Positions 1 to 14,454 are shown, counted from the stretch's first letter. The stretch is 64,000 nt of DNA from Chamaelirium japonicum (GCA_947650365.1 OX393556.1:80728579-80792578), one strand, 5' to 3'. The notes: generated from the sequence alone by a model not told the origin. Program-made: numbers and translations.

Positions 1-812
1 TGGATCGTGCTAATGAATTAGAATGGATCGTGCGAATGAATTAGAATGGATCGTGCGAATAAATTAGAATGGATCGTACGAATGAATTAGAATGGATCGT
101 ACGAATGAATTAAAATGGATCGAGCGAATGAATTTGAATATGGATCGTACGAATGAATTAGAATGGATCGTATGAATGAATTAGAATGGATACAATCGTG
201 CGAATGAATTAGAATGGATCATACGAAGGAATTAGAATGGATCGTACGAATGAATTAGAATGGATCGTACGAATGAATTAGAATGGATACATTCGTGCGA
301 ATGAATTAGAATGGATTATACGAATGAATTAGAGTGGATACATTCGTACAAATGAATTAGAATGGATCGTACGAATGAATTAGAATGGATACATTCGTGT
401 GAATGAATTAGAATGGATCGTACGAATGAATTAGAATGGATCGTATGAATGAATTAGAATGGATCGTGCGAATGAATTAGAATGAATCGTACGAATGAAT
501 TAGAATGGATCGTACGAATGAATTAGAATGGATCGTACGAATGAATTAGAATGGATTGAATTAGAATGAATCGTACGAATGAATTAGAATGAATCATACC
601 GTATGAATGAATTAGAATGGATCATACGAAGGAATTAGAATGGATCGTACGAATGAATTAGAATGGATCGTACGAATGAATTAGAATGGATCGTGCGAAT
701 GAATTAGAATGGATCGTACGAATGAATTAGAATGGATCGTATGAATGAATTAGAATGGATCGTGCGAATGAATTACAATGGATCGTATGAATGAAATAGA
801 ATGGATTCGCAC
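1..812 (+). repeat. F-orientation satellite block
   Basis: Units read GAATTAGAATGG on the plus strand from the first base, so the block began before the window. It mixes 23-bp units with several 28-bp units (for example near 285-310 and 385-400) and one N short unit near 553. It ends in a J3 junction. Confidence 0.93.
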
Positions 813-852
813 GAATGTATCCATTCTAATTCATTCGTACGATCCATTCGTA
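813..852 (-). repeat. Very short R block after J3 (801-826)
   Basis: This is about 40 bp of inverted units, starting at GAATGGATTCGCAC (J3) and returning to F through CATTCGTACAAATTAATTAG. It is the shortest inversion in the window. It places J3 and K in an arrangement unlike the other copies, because here K lies after J3 in an F block. Confidence 0.85.
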
Positions 853-1292
853 CAAATTAATTAGAATGGATCGTACAAATGAATTAGAATGGATACATTC
901 GTGCGAATGAATTAGAATGGATCATATGAATGAATTAGAATGGATCGTTTGAGTGAATGCGAATGGATCATGCGAATGAATTAGAATGGATTGTACGAAT
1001 GAATTAGAATGGATCGTACGAATGAATTAGAATGGATCGTACGAATGAATTAGAATGGATCGTATGAATGAATTAGAATGAATCGTGCGAATAAATTAGA
1101 ATGAATCGTACGAATGAAATAGAATGGATCGTATGAATGAATTAGAGTGGATATATTCGTACAAATGAATTAGAATGGATTGAATTAGAATGAATCGTAC
1201 GAATGAATTAGAATGGATCGTACGAATGAATTAGAATGGATCGTACGAAGGAATTAGAATGGATCGTACGAAAGAATTAGAAAGGATACATT
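853..1292 (+). repeat. F block with K marker
   Basis: The block carries K (CGTTTGAGTGAATGCG) within 942-967 and an N short unit near 1178. It ends in J1 at 1281-1304, where F meets R at TTCGAATTC. Confidence 0.92.
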
Positions 1293-1458
1293 CGAATTCA
1301 TTCGTACGATCCATTCTAATTCCTTCATACGATCCATATTCTAATTCATTCGCACGATCCATTCTAATTCATTCGCACGATCCATTCTAATTCATTCATA
1401 TGATCCATTCTAATTCATTCACACAATCCATTCTAATTCATTCTAATTTATTCGTATG
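1293..1458 (-). repeat. Short R block between J1 and T6
   Basis: This is about 165 bp of R units containing CATATTC and a doubled CATTCTAATT at the end. The same J1-R-T6 order recurs at 22034-22216, and in mirror image at 8708-8913, 38473-38653 and 62759-62939. Confidence 0.92.
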
Positions 1459-1486
1459 TGAGCGGATCGTGTTTTTTCGTGCTAAT
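1451..1486 (+). repeat. T6 marker at an R-to-F switch, copy 1
   Basis: This is an unusual 36-bp variant. TTCGTATGTGAG is followed by CGGATCGTG, a run of six T, then CGTGCTAATG. The T run is the least repeat-like sequence in the window. R units lie before it and F units after it. It is probably a unit that gained the T run, because GGATCG and CGTGC are still recognisable. Confidence 0.9.
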
Positions 1487-2955
1487 GAATTAGAATGGAT
1501 CGTACGAATGAATTAGAATGGATATATTCGTTTGAAAGAATTAAAATGGATCGTATGAATGAATTAGATTGGATCGTATAAATGAATTAGAATGGATCGT
1601 ACGAATGAATTAAAATGGATCGTGCTAATGAATTAGAATGGATCGTGCGAATGAATTAGAATGGATCGTGCGAATGAATTAGAATGGATCGTATGAATGA
1701 ATTAGAATAGATTTTGTGAATGAATTAGAATGGATCATACGAATGAATTAGAATGGATACATTCGTGCGAATGAATTAGAATGGATCGTATGAATAAATT
1801 AGAATCGATCGTACGAATGAATTAGAATGGATCATGCGAATGAATTAGAATGGATCGTGCGAATGAATTAGAATAGATCGTACGAATGAAATAGAATGGA
1901 TTGTACGAATGAGATAGAATGGATCGTACGAATGAATTAGAATGGATATATTCATGCGAATGAATTAGAATGGATCATACGAATGAATTAGAATGGATTT
2001 ATTCGTGCGAATGAATTAGAATGGATCGTACGAATGAGTAAGAATGGATCGTACGAATGAATTAGAATGGATTGAATTAGAATGAATCGTACGAATGAAT
2101 TAGAATGGATCGTACGAATGAATTAGAATGGATCGTACGAATGAATTAGAATGGATTGAATTAGAATGAATCGTACGAATGAATTAGAATGAATCATACC
2201 GTACGAATGAATTAGAATGGATCATACGAAATAATTAGAATGGATCGTACGAATGAATTAGAATGGATCGTACGAATGAATTAGAATGGATCGTACGAAT
2301 GAATTAGAATGGATACCTTCGTGCAAATGAATTAGAATGGATCGTACGAATGAGTAAGAATGGATCGTACGAATGAAATAGAATGGATCGTATGAATGAA
2401 TTAGAATTGATCGTGCGAATGAATTAGAATGGATCGTACGAATGAATTAGAATAGATTGTGCGAATGAATTAGAATGGATCGTACGAATGAAATAGAATG
2501 GATCGTACGGATGATTTAGAATGGATCGTGCGAATGAATTAGAATGGATCGTACGAATGAGTAAGAATGGATCGTATGAATGAATTAGAATGGATCGTGC
2601 GAATGAATTAAAATGGATCGTATGAATGAAATAGAATGGATTAGAATGGATCGTACGAATGAAATAGAATGGATCGTATGAATGAATTTGAATAGATTGT
2701 GCGAATGGATTAGAATGGATCATACGATTGAGTAAGAATGGATTGTACGAATGAAATAGAATAGATCGTACGAATGAATTAGAATGGATCGTATGAATGA
2801 ATTAGAATGGATCATGCGAATGAATTAGAATGGATCGTACGAATGAATTAGAATGGATCGTCTGAATGAATTAGAATGGATCGTAGTAATGAATAAGAAT
2901 GGATCCTACGAATGAATTAGAATAGATTGTGCGAATGAATTAGAATGGATCTGGA
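1478..2955 (+). repeat. F block with N pair and P marker
   Basis: The opening matches the sequence after T6 copy 2 (22217 onward). The block holds two N short units (near 2069 and 2154), the odd GAATCATACCGTACG near 2185 and P near 2312. Antisense frames stay open over 2424-2723 because GAAATAG and GAGTAAG variants remove stops on the opposite strand; this is not a gene. It ends in J2 at 2941-2970. Confidence 0.93.
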
Positions 2956-3695
2956 TCGTGTATCCATTCTAATTCATTCGTACGACCCATTCTAATTCAT
3001 TCGCACGATCCATTCTAATTCATTCGTACGATCTAATCTATTTCATTCGTACAATCCATTCTAATTCATTCATACGATCCAATCTAATTCATTCATACGA
3101 TCCATTCTAATTCATTCGTACGATCTATTCTATTTCATTCATACGATCCATTTTAATTCGTTTGTACGATCCTTTCTAATTCCTCCGTACGATCCATCCT
3201 ATTTCATTCGTATGACCCATTCTAATTCATAAGTACGATCCATTCTAATTCATTCAAACGATCCATTCTAATTCATTCGTACGATCCATTCTAATTCATT
3301 CGTACGATCCATTCTAATTCATTCATACGATCCAATCTAATTCATTCATACGATCCATTCTAATTCATTCGCACGAATGTATCCATTCTAATTCATTCGC
3401 ACGATCCATTCTAATTCATTCATACAATCCATTCTAATTCTTTTGCACGAATGTATCCATTCTAATTCATTCGTACGATAAATTCTAATTCATTCGTATG
3501 ATCTATTCTAATTCATTCGCATGATCCATTATAATTCATTCATACGATCCAATCTAATTCATTCGTACGATCCATTCTAATTCATTCGCACGAATGTATC
3601 AACTCTAATTCATTCGTACGATCCATTCTAGTTCATTCGCACGAATGTATCAACTCTAATTCATTCGTACGATCCATTCTAGTTCATTCATACAT
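2956..3695 (-). repeat. R block ending in a 51-bp dimer repeat
   Basis: The block starts at J2. Near its end a 23+28-bp dimer containing ATCAACTCTAATTC is repeated at 51-bp spacing (about 3599 and 3650). The switch back to F is at TACATGTAC (3691-3699), a short palindrome. Confidence 0.92.
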
Positions 3696-4152
3696 GTACG
3701 AATGAATTAGAATGGATACATTCGTGTGAATGAATTAGAATGGATTGTATGAATGAATTAGATTGGATCGTATGCATGAATTAGAATGGATCGTGCGAAT
3801 GAATTAGAATGGATCGTACGAATGAATTAGAATGGATCGAACGAATGAATTAGAATGGATACATTCGTGCAATAGAATTAGAATGGATTGTATGAATGAA
3901 TTAGAATGGATCGTGCGAATGAATTAGAATGGATCGTACGAATGAAATAGAATGGATACATTCGTGCGAAAGAATTAGAATAGATCGTATGAATGAATTA
4001 GAATGGATCGTATGAATGAAATAGAATGGATCGTACGAATGAATTAGAATGGATCGTGCGAATGAATTAGAATGGATCGTACGAATGAATTAGAATGGAT
4101 CGTACGAAGGAATTAGAATGGATCGAACGAATGAATTAGAAAGGATACATTC
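3696..4152 (+). repeat. F block
   Basis: These are ordinary 23-bp and 28-bp units, one with a degenerate GTGCAATAGAATTAG. The block ends in J1 at 4140-4163. No T6 marker follows this J1. Confidence 0.92.
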
Positions 4153-6897
4153 GAATTCATTCGTACGATCCATTCTAATTCCTTCGTACGATCCATATTC
4201 TAATTCATTCGTACGATCCATTCTAATTCATTACTACGAGCCATTCTAATTCATTCGTACGATCAATTCTAATTCATTCGCACGATCCATTCTAATTCAT
4301 TCATACGATCCATTCTATTTCATTCGTACGATCCATTCTTACTCATTCGTACGATCCATTCTAATTCATTTGCACGAAGGTATCCATTCTAATTCATTCG
4401 TACTATCCATTCTAATTCATTCGTACTATCCATTCTAATTCCTTCGTACGATCCATTCTAATTCTTTCGTACGATCCATTCTAATTCATTCGCACGATCC
4501 ATTCTAATTCATTCATACGATCCATTCTATTTCATTCATACGATCCATTCTTACTCATTCGTACGATCCATTCTAATTCATTTGCACGAAGGTATCCATT
4601 CTAATTCATTCGTACTATCCATTCTAATTCCTTCGTACGATCCATTCTAATTCCTTCGTACGATCCATTCTAATTCATTCGCACGATCCATTCTAATTCA
4701 TTCATACGATCCATTCTAATTCATTCGCATGATCCATTCTAATTCATTCGTACGATCGATTCTAATTCATTCATACGATCCATTCTAATTCATTCGCACG
4801 AATGTATCCATTCTAATTCATTCGTACGATCCATTCTAATTCATTCATACGATCCATCCTAATTCATTCGCACGAATGTATCCATTCTAATTCATTCGTA
4901 CAATCCATTCTATTTCATTCGTACGATCCATTCTTACTCATTCGTACGATCCATTTATATCCATTCTAATTCATTCGTACGATCTATTCCATTTCATTCG
5001 TACGATCCATTCTAATTCATTAATACGATCCAATCTAATTCATTCATACGATCCATTCTAATTCATTCGTACGATCCATTCTAATTCATTCGCACGATCC
5101 ATTCTAATTCATTCAAACGATCCATTCTAATTCATTCATACGATCCATTCTAATTCATTCGTACGATCCATTCTAATTCATTCGCACGATCCATTCTAAT
5201 TCATTCGCACAAATGTATCCATTCTAATTCATTCGTATGATCCATTCTAATTCATTCACACGATCCATTCTAATTCATTCATACAATCCATTCTATTTCT
5301 TTTGCATGAATGTATCCATTCTAATTCATTCATACGATCCATTCTATTTCATTTGTACGATCCATTCTAATTCATTCGTACAATCCATTCTAATTCATTC
5401 GCACGATCTATTCGAATTCATTCGCACGAATGTATCCACTCTAATTCATTCATAGGATCCATTATAATTCCTTCGTACGATCCATTCTATTTCATTCGTA
5501 TGATCCATTCTATTTCATTCATATAATCCATTCTAATTCATTCGCATGATCCATTCTAATTTATTCATACGATCCATTCTAATTCATTCGTACGATCCAT
5601 TCTAATTCATTCGCACGATCCATTCTAATTCATTCATACGATCCATTCTTACTCATTCGTACGATCCATTCTAATTCATTCGCACGATCCATTCTAATTC
5701 ATCCGTACGATCCATTCTATTTCATTCGTACGATCCATTCTTACTCATTCGTACAATCCATTCTAATTCATTCGCACGATCCATTCTAATTCATCCGTAC
5801 GATCCCTTCTATTTCATTCGTACGATCCATTCTTACTCATTCGTACGATCCATTCTAATTCATTCACACGAATGTATCCAATCTAATTCATTCGTACGAT
5901 CCATTCTAATTCCTTCGTACAAACCATTCTAATTCCTGCGTACGATCCATTCTAATTCCTTTGTACGACCCATTATATTTCAGTCGTATGATCCATTCTA
6001 ATTCCTTTGTACGATCCAGTCTAATTCATTCCCATGAATGTATCCATTCTAATTCATTTGCACGAATGTATCCATTCTAATTCATTCGTACGATCCATTC
6101 TAATTCATTCGTACGTTCCATTCTAATTCATTCGTAAGATCCATTCTAATTCATTCATACGATCTATTCTAATTCATTCATACAATCCATTCTAATTCAT
6201 TCGTACGATCCATTCTAATTCATTCGTACGATCCTTTCTAATTCATTCGCACAATCTATTCTAATTCATTCGTACGATCCATTCTAATTCATTCGCACGA
6301 TCGTACGGTATGATTCATTCTAATTCATTCGTACGATTCATTCTAATTCAATCCATTCTATTTCATTCGTACGATCCATTCTAATTCATTTTTACGATCC
6401 ATTCTAATTCATTCGTACGATCCATTCTAATTCATTCGTACGATTCATTCTAATTCTAATTCATTCGTACGATCCATTCTAATTCCTTCGTATGATCCAT
6501 TCTAATTCATTCGTACGATCCATTCTAATTCATTCGCACGATCCATTCTAATTCATTTGTACGATCCATTCTATTTCATTCATACGATCCATTCTAATTC
6601 ATTCATACGATCTATTCTAATTCTTTCGCATGTATGTATCCATTCTAGTTCATTCGTACGAACCATTCTAATTCATTCGTACGATCCATTCTAATTCATT
6701 CGCACAATCTATTCTAATTCATTCGCACGATCCATTCTAATTCATGCATACGATCCAATCTAATTCATTCGCACGAATGTATCCATTCTAATTCATTCGC
6801 ACAATCTAATTCATTCATACGATCCATTCTAATTTATTCGTACGATCTATTCTAATTCATTCATACGATCCATTCTAATTCATACAATCTATTCTAA
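4153..6897 (-). repeat. Long R block with doubled P and module D
   Basis: P (as GCACGAAGGTATCC) occurs twice, 212 bp apart (about 4369 and 4581), with matching flanks. Module D occupies about 5200-6080. Reading frames look open at 5237-5455 only through loss of TAA. A four-monomer (92-bp) local duplication around CATCCGTACG lies at about 5700 and 5792. The block ends at CTAATTAG (6894-6901), a palindromic switch. Confidence 0.92.
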
Positions 6898-7790
6898 TTA
6901 GAATGGATCGTACTAATGAATTAGAATAGATTGTGCGTATGAATTAGAATGGATCGTACGAATGAATTAGAAAGGATATATTCGTGCGAATGAATTAGAA
7001 TAGATCGTATGAATGAATTAGATTGGATCGTATTAATGAATTAGAATGGATCGTGCGAATGAATTAGAATGGATCGTACGAATGAATTAGAATGGATAAA
7101 TTCGTGCGAATGAATTTGAATGGATCGTACGAAGGAATTAGAATGGATCGTACGAAGGAATTAGAATAGATCATACGAAGAAATTAGAATGGATCGTACG
7201 AATGAATTAGAATGGATCGTATGAATGAATTAGAATGGATCGTGCGAATGAATTAAAATGGATCGTATGAATGAAATAGAATGGATCGTATGAATTAGAA
7301 TGGATCGTACGAATGAAATAGAATGGATCGTACGAATGAATTAGAATAGATTGTGCGAATGGATTAGAATGGATCATGCGATTGAGTAAGAATGGATTGT
7401 ACGAATGAAATAGAATAGATCGTACGAATGAATTAGAATGGATCATGCTAATGAATTAGAATTGATCGTACGAATGAATTAGAATAGATTGTGCGAATGA
7501 ATTAGAATGGATCGTACGAATGAATTGGAATGGATACATTCGTGCAAATGAATTAGAATGGATCGTATGAATGAATTAGAGTGGATACAATCGTACAAAT
7601 GAATTAGAATGGATCGTACGAATGAATTAGAATGGATACATTCGTGCGAATGAATTAGAATGGATCATATGAATGAATTAGAATGGATCGTTTGAGTGAA
7701 TGCGAATGGATCGTGCGAATGAATTAGAATGGATTGTACGAATGAATTAGAATGGATCGTACGAATGAATTAGAATGGATACATTCGTGC
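6898..7790 (+). repeat. F block with module M and K-J3 cassette
   Basis: Module M (antisense frame over 7207-7446) is followed by K (7684-7709) and J3 (7773-7800). The same order recurs at 36.1-36.96, 41.1-41.96 and 60.4-61.2 kb, and inverted at 25.2-26.1 kb. Confidence 0.92.
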
Positions 7791-8710
7791 GAATCCATTC
7801 TATTTCATTCATACGATCCATTCTAATTCATTCGCACGATCCATTCTAATTCATTCATATGATCCATTCTAATTCATTCATACGATCCATTCTAATTCAT
7901 TCGTACGATCCATTCTAATTCATTCGCACAATCTATTCTAATTCATTCGTACGATCCTTTCTAATTCATTCGCACGATCCATTCTAATTCATTCATACGA
8001 TCCATTCTATTTTATTCGTACGATCCATTCTTACTCATTCGTATGATCCATTCTAATTCATTTGCACGAAGGTATCCATTCTAATTCATTCGTACTATCC
8101 ATTCTAATTCCTTCGTACGATCCATTCTAATTCCTTCGTACGATCCATTCTAATTCATTCGTACGATCCATTCTAATTCATTCGTACGATCCATTCTAAT
8201 TCCTTCGTATGATCCATTCTAATTCATTCGTACGGTATGATTCATTCTAATTCATTCGTACGATTCATTCTAATTCAATCAATTCTAATTCATTCGTACG
8301 ATCCATTCTAATTCATTCGTACGATCCATTCTAATTCATTCGTACGATTCATTCTAATTCAATCCATTCTAATTCATTCGTACGATCCATTCTTACTCAT
8401 TCGTACGATCCATTCTAATTCATTCGCACGAATGAATCCATTCTAATTCATTCGTATGATCCATTCTAATTCATTCGCATGAATGTATCCATTCTAATTC
8501 ATTCGTACGATCCATTCTATCTCATTCGTACAATCCATTCTATTTCATTCGTACGATCCATTCTCATTCATTCGCACGATCCATTCTAATTCATTCGCAT
8601 GATCCATTCTAATTTATTCACACGATCCATTCTAATTCATTCATACGATCCATTCTAATTCATTCATATGATCCATTCTAATTCATTCGTACGATCCATT
8701 CTAATTCATT
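7791..8710 (-). repeat. R block with P, N pair and T6 at its end
   Basis: After J3 the order is a GAAATAG-type unit, P near 8064, the GTACGGTATGATTC irregular unit near 8232, and N short units near 8270 and 8355. This is the same series as at 37.0-37.9, 42.0-42.7 and 61.2-62.1 kb. Confidence 0.92.
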
Positions 8711-8743
8711 AGCACGAAAAAACACGATCCACTCACATACGAT
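8708..8743 (-). repeat. T6 marker, copy 3 (inverted)
   Basis: This is the exact mirror of the marker at 1451-1486 apart from single bases: GCACGAAAAAACAC and then CACTCACATACG. R precedes and F follows, as in the plus-strand copies, so the cassette has been inverted as a whole. Confidence 0.9.
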
Positions 8744-8900
8744 TAAATTAGAATGAATTAGAATGGATTGTGTGAATGAATTAGAATGGATCGTATGAAT
8801 GAATTAGAATGGATCGTGGGAATGAATTAGAGTGGATCGTGTGAATGAATTAGAATATGGATCGTACGAAGGAATTAGAATGGATCGTACGAATGAATTC
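8744..8900 (+). repeat. Short F block between T6 and J1
   Basis: Mirror of the R block at 1293-1458, including the AATATGG irregular unit near 8855. It ends in an inverted J1 at 8890-8913. Confidence 0.91.
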
Positions 8901-9316
8901 GAATGTATCCTTTCTAATTCATTCATACGATCCATTCTAATTCCTTCGTACGATCCATTCTAATTCATTCGTACGGTCCATTCTAATTCATTCGCACGAT
9001 CCATTCTAATTCATTCGTACGATCCATTCTATTTCATTCATACGATCCATTCTAATTCATTCATACGATCTATTCTAATTCTTTCGCACAAATGTATCCA
9101 TTCTAATTCATTCGTACGATCCATTCTAATTCATTCGCACGATCCATTCTAATTCATTCATACAATCCATTCTAATTCTTTTGCATGAATGTATCCATTC
9201 TAATTCATTCGTTCGATCCATTCTAATTCATTCGTACGATCCATTCTAATTCATTCGCACGATCCATTCTAATCCATTCTAATTCATTCGCACGATCCAT
9301 TCTAATTCATTCGTAC
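8901..9316 (-). repeat. R block
   Basis: The sequence after J1 matches 62927 onward, with the same order of variant units including CATACGATCTATTCTAATTC. It ends at TACATGTA (9313-9320), the same type of switch as at 3691-3699. Confidence 0.91.
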
Positions 9317-10322
9317 ATGTATGAATGAATTAGAATGGATCGTACGAATGAATTAGAGTTGATACATTCGTGCGAATGAATTAGAATGGATCGTACGAAT
9401 AAATTAGATTGGATCGTATGAATGAATTATAATGGATCATGCGAATGAATTAGAATAGATCATACGAATGAATTAGAATGGATCGTACGAATGAATTAGA
9501 ATGGATACATTCGTGCAAAAGAATTAGAATGGATTGTATGAATGAATTAGAATGGATCGTGCGAATGAATTAGAATGGATACATTCGTGCGAATGAATTA
9601 GAATGGATCGTATGAATGAATTAGATTGGATCGTATGAATGAATTAGAATGGATCGTACGAATGAATTAGAATGGATCATACGAATGAATTAGAATGGAT
9701 CATATGAATGAATTAGAATGGATTGTACGAATAAATTAGAATGGATCGTTTGAATGAATTAGAATGGATCATACTTATGAATTAGAATGGGTAATACGAA
9801 TGAAATAGAATGGATCGTACGAAGGAATTAGAAAGGATCGTACAAACGAATTAGAATGGATCGTATGAATGAAATAGAATAGATCGTATGAATGAATTAG
9901 AATGGATCGTATGAATGAATTAGATTGGATCGTATGAATGAATTAGAATGGATTGTACGAATGAAATAGAATAGATCGTATGAATGAAATAGAATGGATC
10001 GTATGAATTAGAATGGATCGTACGAATGAAATAGAATGGATCGTACGAATGAATTAGAATAGATTGTGCGAATGGATTAGAATGGATCATACGATTGAGT
10101 AAGAATGGATTGTACGAATGAAATAGAATAGATCGTACGAATGAATTAGAATGGATCGTATGAATGAATTAGAATGGATCGTGCGAATGAATTATAATGG
10201 ATCGTACGAATGAATTAGAATGGATCGTATGAATGAATTAGAATGGATCGTAGTAATGAATTAGAATTGATCCTACGAATGAATTAGAATAGATTGTGCG
10301 AATGAATTAGAATGGATCTGGA
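9317..10322 (+). repeat. F block ending in J2
   Basis: The block contains TACTTATGAATTAG near 9774 and TACAAACGAATTAG near 9841, both also found near 46950-47030 and 51500-51580. A partial module M lies at about 9960-10140. It ends in J2 at 10308-10337, which is followed by R. Confidence 0.91.
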
Positions 10323-10814
10323 TCGTGTATCCATTCTAATTCATTCGTAAGACCCATTCTAATTCATTCGCACGATCCATTCTAATTCATTCGTACGATC
10401 TATTCTATTTTATTCGTACAATCCATTCTAATTCATTCATACGATCCAATCTAATTCATTCGCACGAATGTATCCATTCTAATTCATTCGTACGATCCAT
10501 TCTAATTCATTTGTACGAATGTATCCACTCTAATTCATTCATACGATCCATTCTAATTCATTCACACGAATGTATCCATTCCAATTCATTCGTACGATCC
10601 ATTCTAATTCATTCGCACAATCTATTCTAATTCATTCGTACGATCAATTCTAATTCATTAGCATGATCCATTCTAATTCATTCGTGCGATCTATTCTATT
10701 TCATTCGTACAATCCATTCTTACTCAATCATATGATCCATTCTAATCCATTCGCACAATCTATACTAATTCATTCGTACGATCCATTCTATTTCATTCGT
10801 ACGATCCATTCTAA
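10323..10814 (-). repeat. R block
   Basis: The block runs from J2 to the palindromic switch CTAATTAG at 10811-10818. Its last third resembles the first part of module M. Confidence 0.91.
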
Positions 10815-11132
10815 TTAGAATGGATAGTACGAATGAATTAGAATGGATACCTTCGTGCAAATGAATTAGAATGGATCGTACGAATGAGTAAGAATGGATC
10901 GTACGAATGAAATAGAATGGATCGTATGAATGAATTAGAATGGATCGTGCGAATGAATTAGAATGGATCGTACGAATGAATTAGAATAGATTGTGCGAAT
11001 GAATTAGAATGGATCGTACGAATGAATTAGAATGGATCGTACGAATGAATTAGAATGGATCGTACGAATGAATTAGAATGGATCGTGCGAATGAATTAGA
11101 ATGGATCGTACGAATGAAATAGAATGGATTCG
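10815..11132 (+). repeat. F block with P, ending in J3
   Basis: P lies near 10846, followed by GAGTAAG and GAAATAG units in the usual order. It ends in J3 at 11121-11148. Confidence 0.91.
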
Positions 11133-14100
11133 CACGAATGTATCCATTCTAATTCATTCGTACGATCCATTCTAATTCATTCGTACAATCCATTCTAATT
11201 CATTCGCACGATCCATTCGCATTAACTCAAACGATCCATTCTAATTCATTCATATGATCCATTCTAATTCATTCGCACGAATGTATCCATTCTAATTCAT
11301 TCGTACGATCCATTCTAATTCATTTGTACGAATGTATCCACTCTAATTCATTCATATGATCCATTCTAATTCATTCGCACGAATGTATCCATTCTAATTC
11401 ATTCGTACGATCCATTCTAATTCATTCGCACAATCTATTCTAATTCATTCGTACGATCAATTCTAATTCATTAGAATGATCCATTCTAATTCATTCGTAT
11501 GATCTATTCTATTTCATTCGTACAATCCATTCTTACTCAATCGTATGATCCATTCTAATTTATTCGCACAATCTATTCTAATTCATTCATACGATCCATT
11601 CTATTTCATTCGTACGATCCATTCTAATTCATACGATCCATTCTATTTCATTCATACGATCCATTTTAATTCATTCGCACGATCCATTCTAATTCATTCA
11701 TGCGATCCATTCTAATTCATTCGTACGATCCATTCTAATTTCTTCGTATGATCTATTCTAATTCCTTCGTACGATCCATTCTAATTCCTTCGTACGATCC
11801 ATTCAAATTCATTCGCACGAATCTATCCATTCTAATTCATTCATACGATCCATTCTAATTCATTCGCACGATCCATTCTAATTCATTAATACGATCCAAT
11901 CTAATTCATTCATACGATCTATTCTAATTTATTCGCACGAATATATCCTTTCTAATTCATTCGTACGATCCATTCTAATTCATTCGCACAATCTATTCTA
12001 ATTCATTAGTACGATCCATTCTAATTCATTCGTACGATCCATTCTAATTCATTAGCACGATCCAAATTCATTTATCCGTACGATCTATTCTATTTCATTC
12101 GTACGATCCATTCTTATCGCACGATCCATTCTAATTCATTCGCACGATCCATTCTCCATTCTAATTCCTTCGTACGATCCATTCTAATTCCTTCGTATCC
12201 ATTCTAATTCACTCATACGATCCATTCTAATTCATTCATACGATCCATTCTAATTCATTCATATGAATGTATCCATTCTAATTCATTCGTACGATCCATT
12301 CTAATTCATTCGCACAATCTATTCTAATTCATTCATACGATCCATCCTAATTCATTCGCACAAATGTATCCATTCTAATTCATTCGTACAATCCATTCTA
12401 TTTCATTCGTACGATCCATTCTTACTCATTCGTACGATCCATTCGTATCTATTCTAATTCATTCGTACGATCTATTCTAATTCATTCGTACGATCCATTC
12501 TAATTCATTCGCACGATCCATTCTAATTCAATCCATTCTAATTCATTCGTACGATCCATTCTTACTCATTCGGACGATCCATTCTAATTCATTCGCACGA
12601 ATGAATCCATTCTAATTCATTCGTATGATCCACTCTAATTCATTCGCATGAATGTATCCATTCTAATTCATTCGTGCGATCCATTCTATCTCATTCGTAC
12701 AATCCATTCTATTTCATTCGTACGATCCATTCTAATTCATTCGCACGATCCATTCTAATTCATTCGCATGATCCATTCTAATTCTTTCATACGATCCATT
12801 CTAATTTATTCGCACGATCCATTCTAATTCATTCATACGATCCATTCTAATTCATTCATATGATCCATTCGTACTCATTCGTACGATCCATTCTAATTCA
12901 TTCGCACGATCCATTCTAATTCATTAATACGACCCATTCTAATTCATTAGCACGATCCAAATTCATTTATCCGTACGATCTATTCTATTTCATTCGTACG
13001 ATCCATTCTTATCGCACGATCCATTCTAATTCATTCGCACGATCCATTCTCCATTCTAATTCCTTCGTACGATCCATTCTAATTCCTTCGTATCCATTCT
13101 AATTCACTCATACGATCCATTCTAATTCATTCATACGATCCATTCTAATTCATTCGCATGAATGTATCCATTCTAATTCATTCGTACGATCCATTCTAAT
13201 TCATTCGCACAATCTATTCTAATTTATTCATACGATCCATCCTAATTCATTCGCACGAATGTATCCATTCTAATTCATTCGTACAATCCATTCTATTTCA
13301 TTCGTACGATCCATTCTTACTCATTTGTACGATCCATTCGTATCCATTCTAATTCATTCGTACGATCTATTCTAATTCATTCGTACGATCCATTCTAATT
13401 CATTAATACAATCCAATCTAATTCATTCATACGATCCATTCTAATTCATTCGTACGATCAATTCTAATTCATTCATTCGATCCATTCTAATTCAATCCAT
13501 TCTAATTCATTCGTATGATCCATTCTTACTCATTTGTACGATCCATTCTAATTCATTTATATGATCCATTCTAATTCATTCGCACGAATGTATCCATTCT
13601 AATTCATTCGTACGATCCATTCCAATTCATTTGTACGAATGTATCCACTCTAATTCATTCATACGATCCATTCTAATTCATTCGCACGAATGTATCCATT
13701 CCAATTCATTCGTACGATCCATTCTAATTCATTCGCACAATCTATTCTAATTCATTCGTACGATCTATTCTAATTCATTAGCATGATACATTCTATTTCA
13801 TTCGTACGATCTATTCTATTTCATTCGTACAATCCATTCTTACTCAATCGTATGATCCATTCTAATCCATTCGCACAATCTATTCTAATTCATTCGTACG
13901 ATCCATTCTATTTCATTCGTACGATCCATTCTAATTCATACGATCCATTCTATTTCATTCATACGATCCATTTTAATTTATTCGCACGATCCATTCTAAT
14001 TCATTCATACGATCCATTCTAATTCATTCGTACGATCCATTCTAATTTCTTCGTATGATCTATTCTAATTCCTTCGTACGATCCATTCTAATTCCTTCGT

Positions 14101-14454
14101 ACAATCCATTCAAATTCATTCGCACGAATCTATCCATTCTAATTCATTCGTACGATCCATTCTAATTCATTCGCACGATCCATTCTAATTCATTAATACG
14201 ATCCAATCTAATTCATTCATACGATCTATTCTAATTCATTCGTACGAATATATCCTTTCTAATTCATTCGTACGATCCATTCTAATTCATTCGCACAATC
14301 TATTCTAATTCATTAGTACGATCCATTCTAATTCATTCGTACGATCCATTCTAATTCATTAGCACGATCCAAATTCATTTATCCGTACGATCTATTCTAT
14401 TTCATTCGTACGATCCATTCTTATCGCACGATCCATTCTAATTCATTCGCACGA
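11133..14454 (-). repeat. Long R block: K, module M twice, L three times
   Basis: K (11213-11237) follows J3 by the usual 90 bp or so. Module M occurs near 11480-11730 and again at 13783-14022. L (AAATTCATTTATCC) occurs at 12064, 12959 and 14371; the first two lie in a direct duplication with 895-bp spacing. It ends at a GATC-centred palindrome (14453-14456). Confidence 0.92.
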
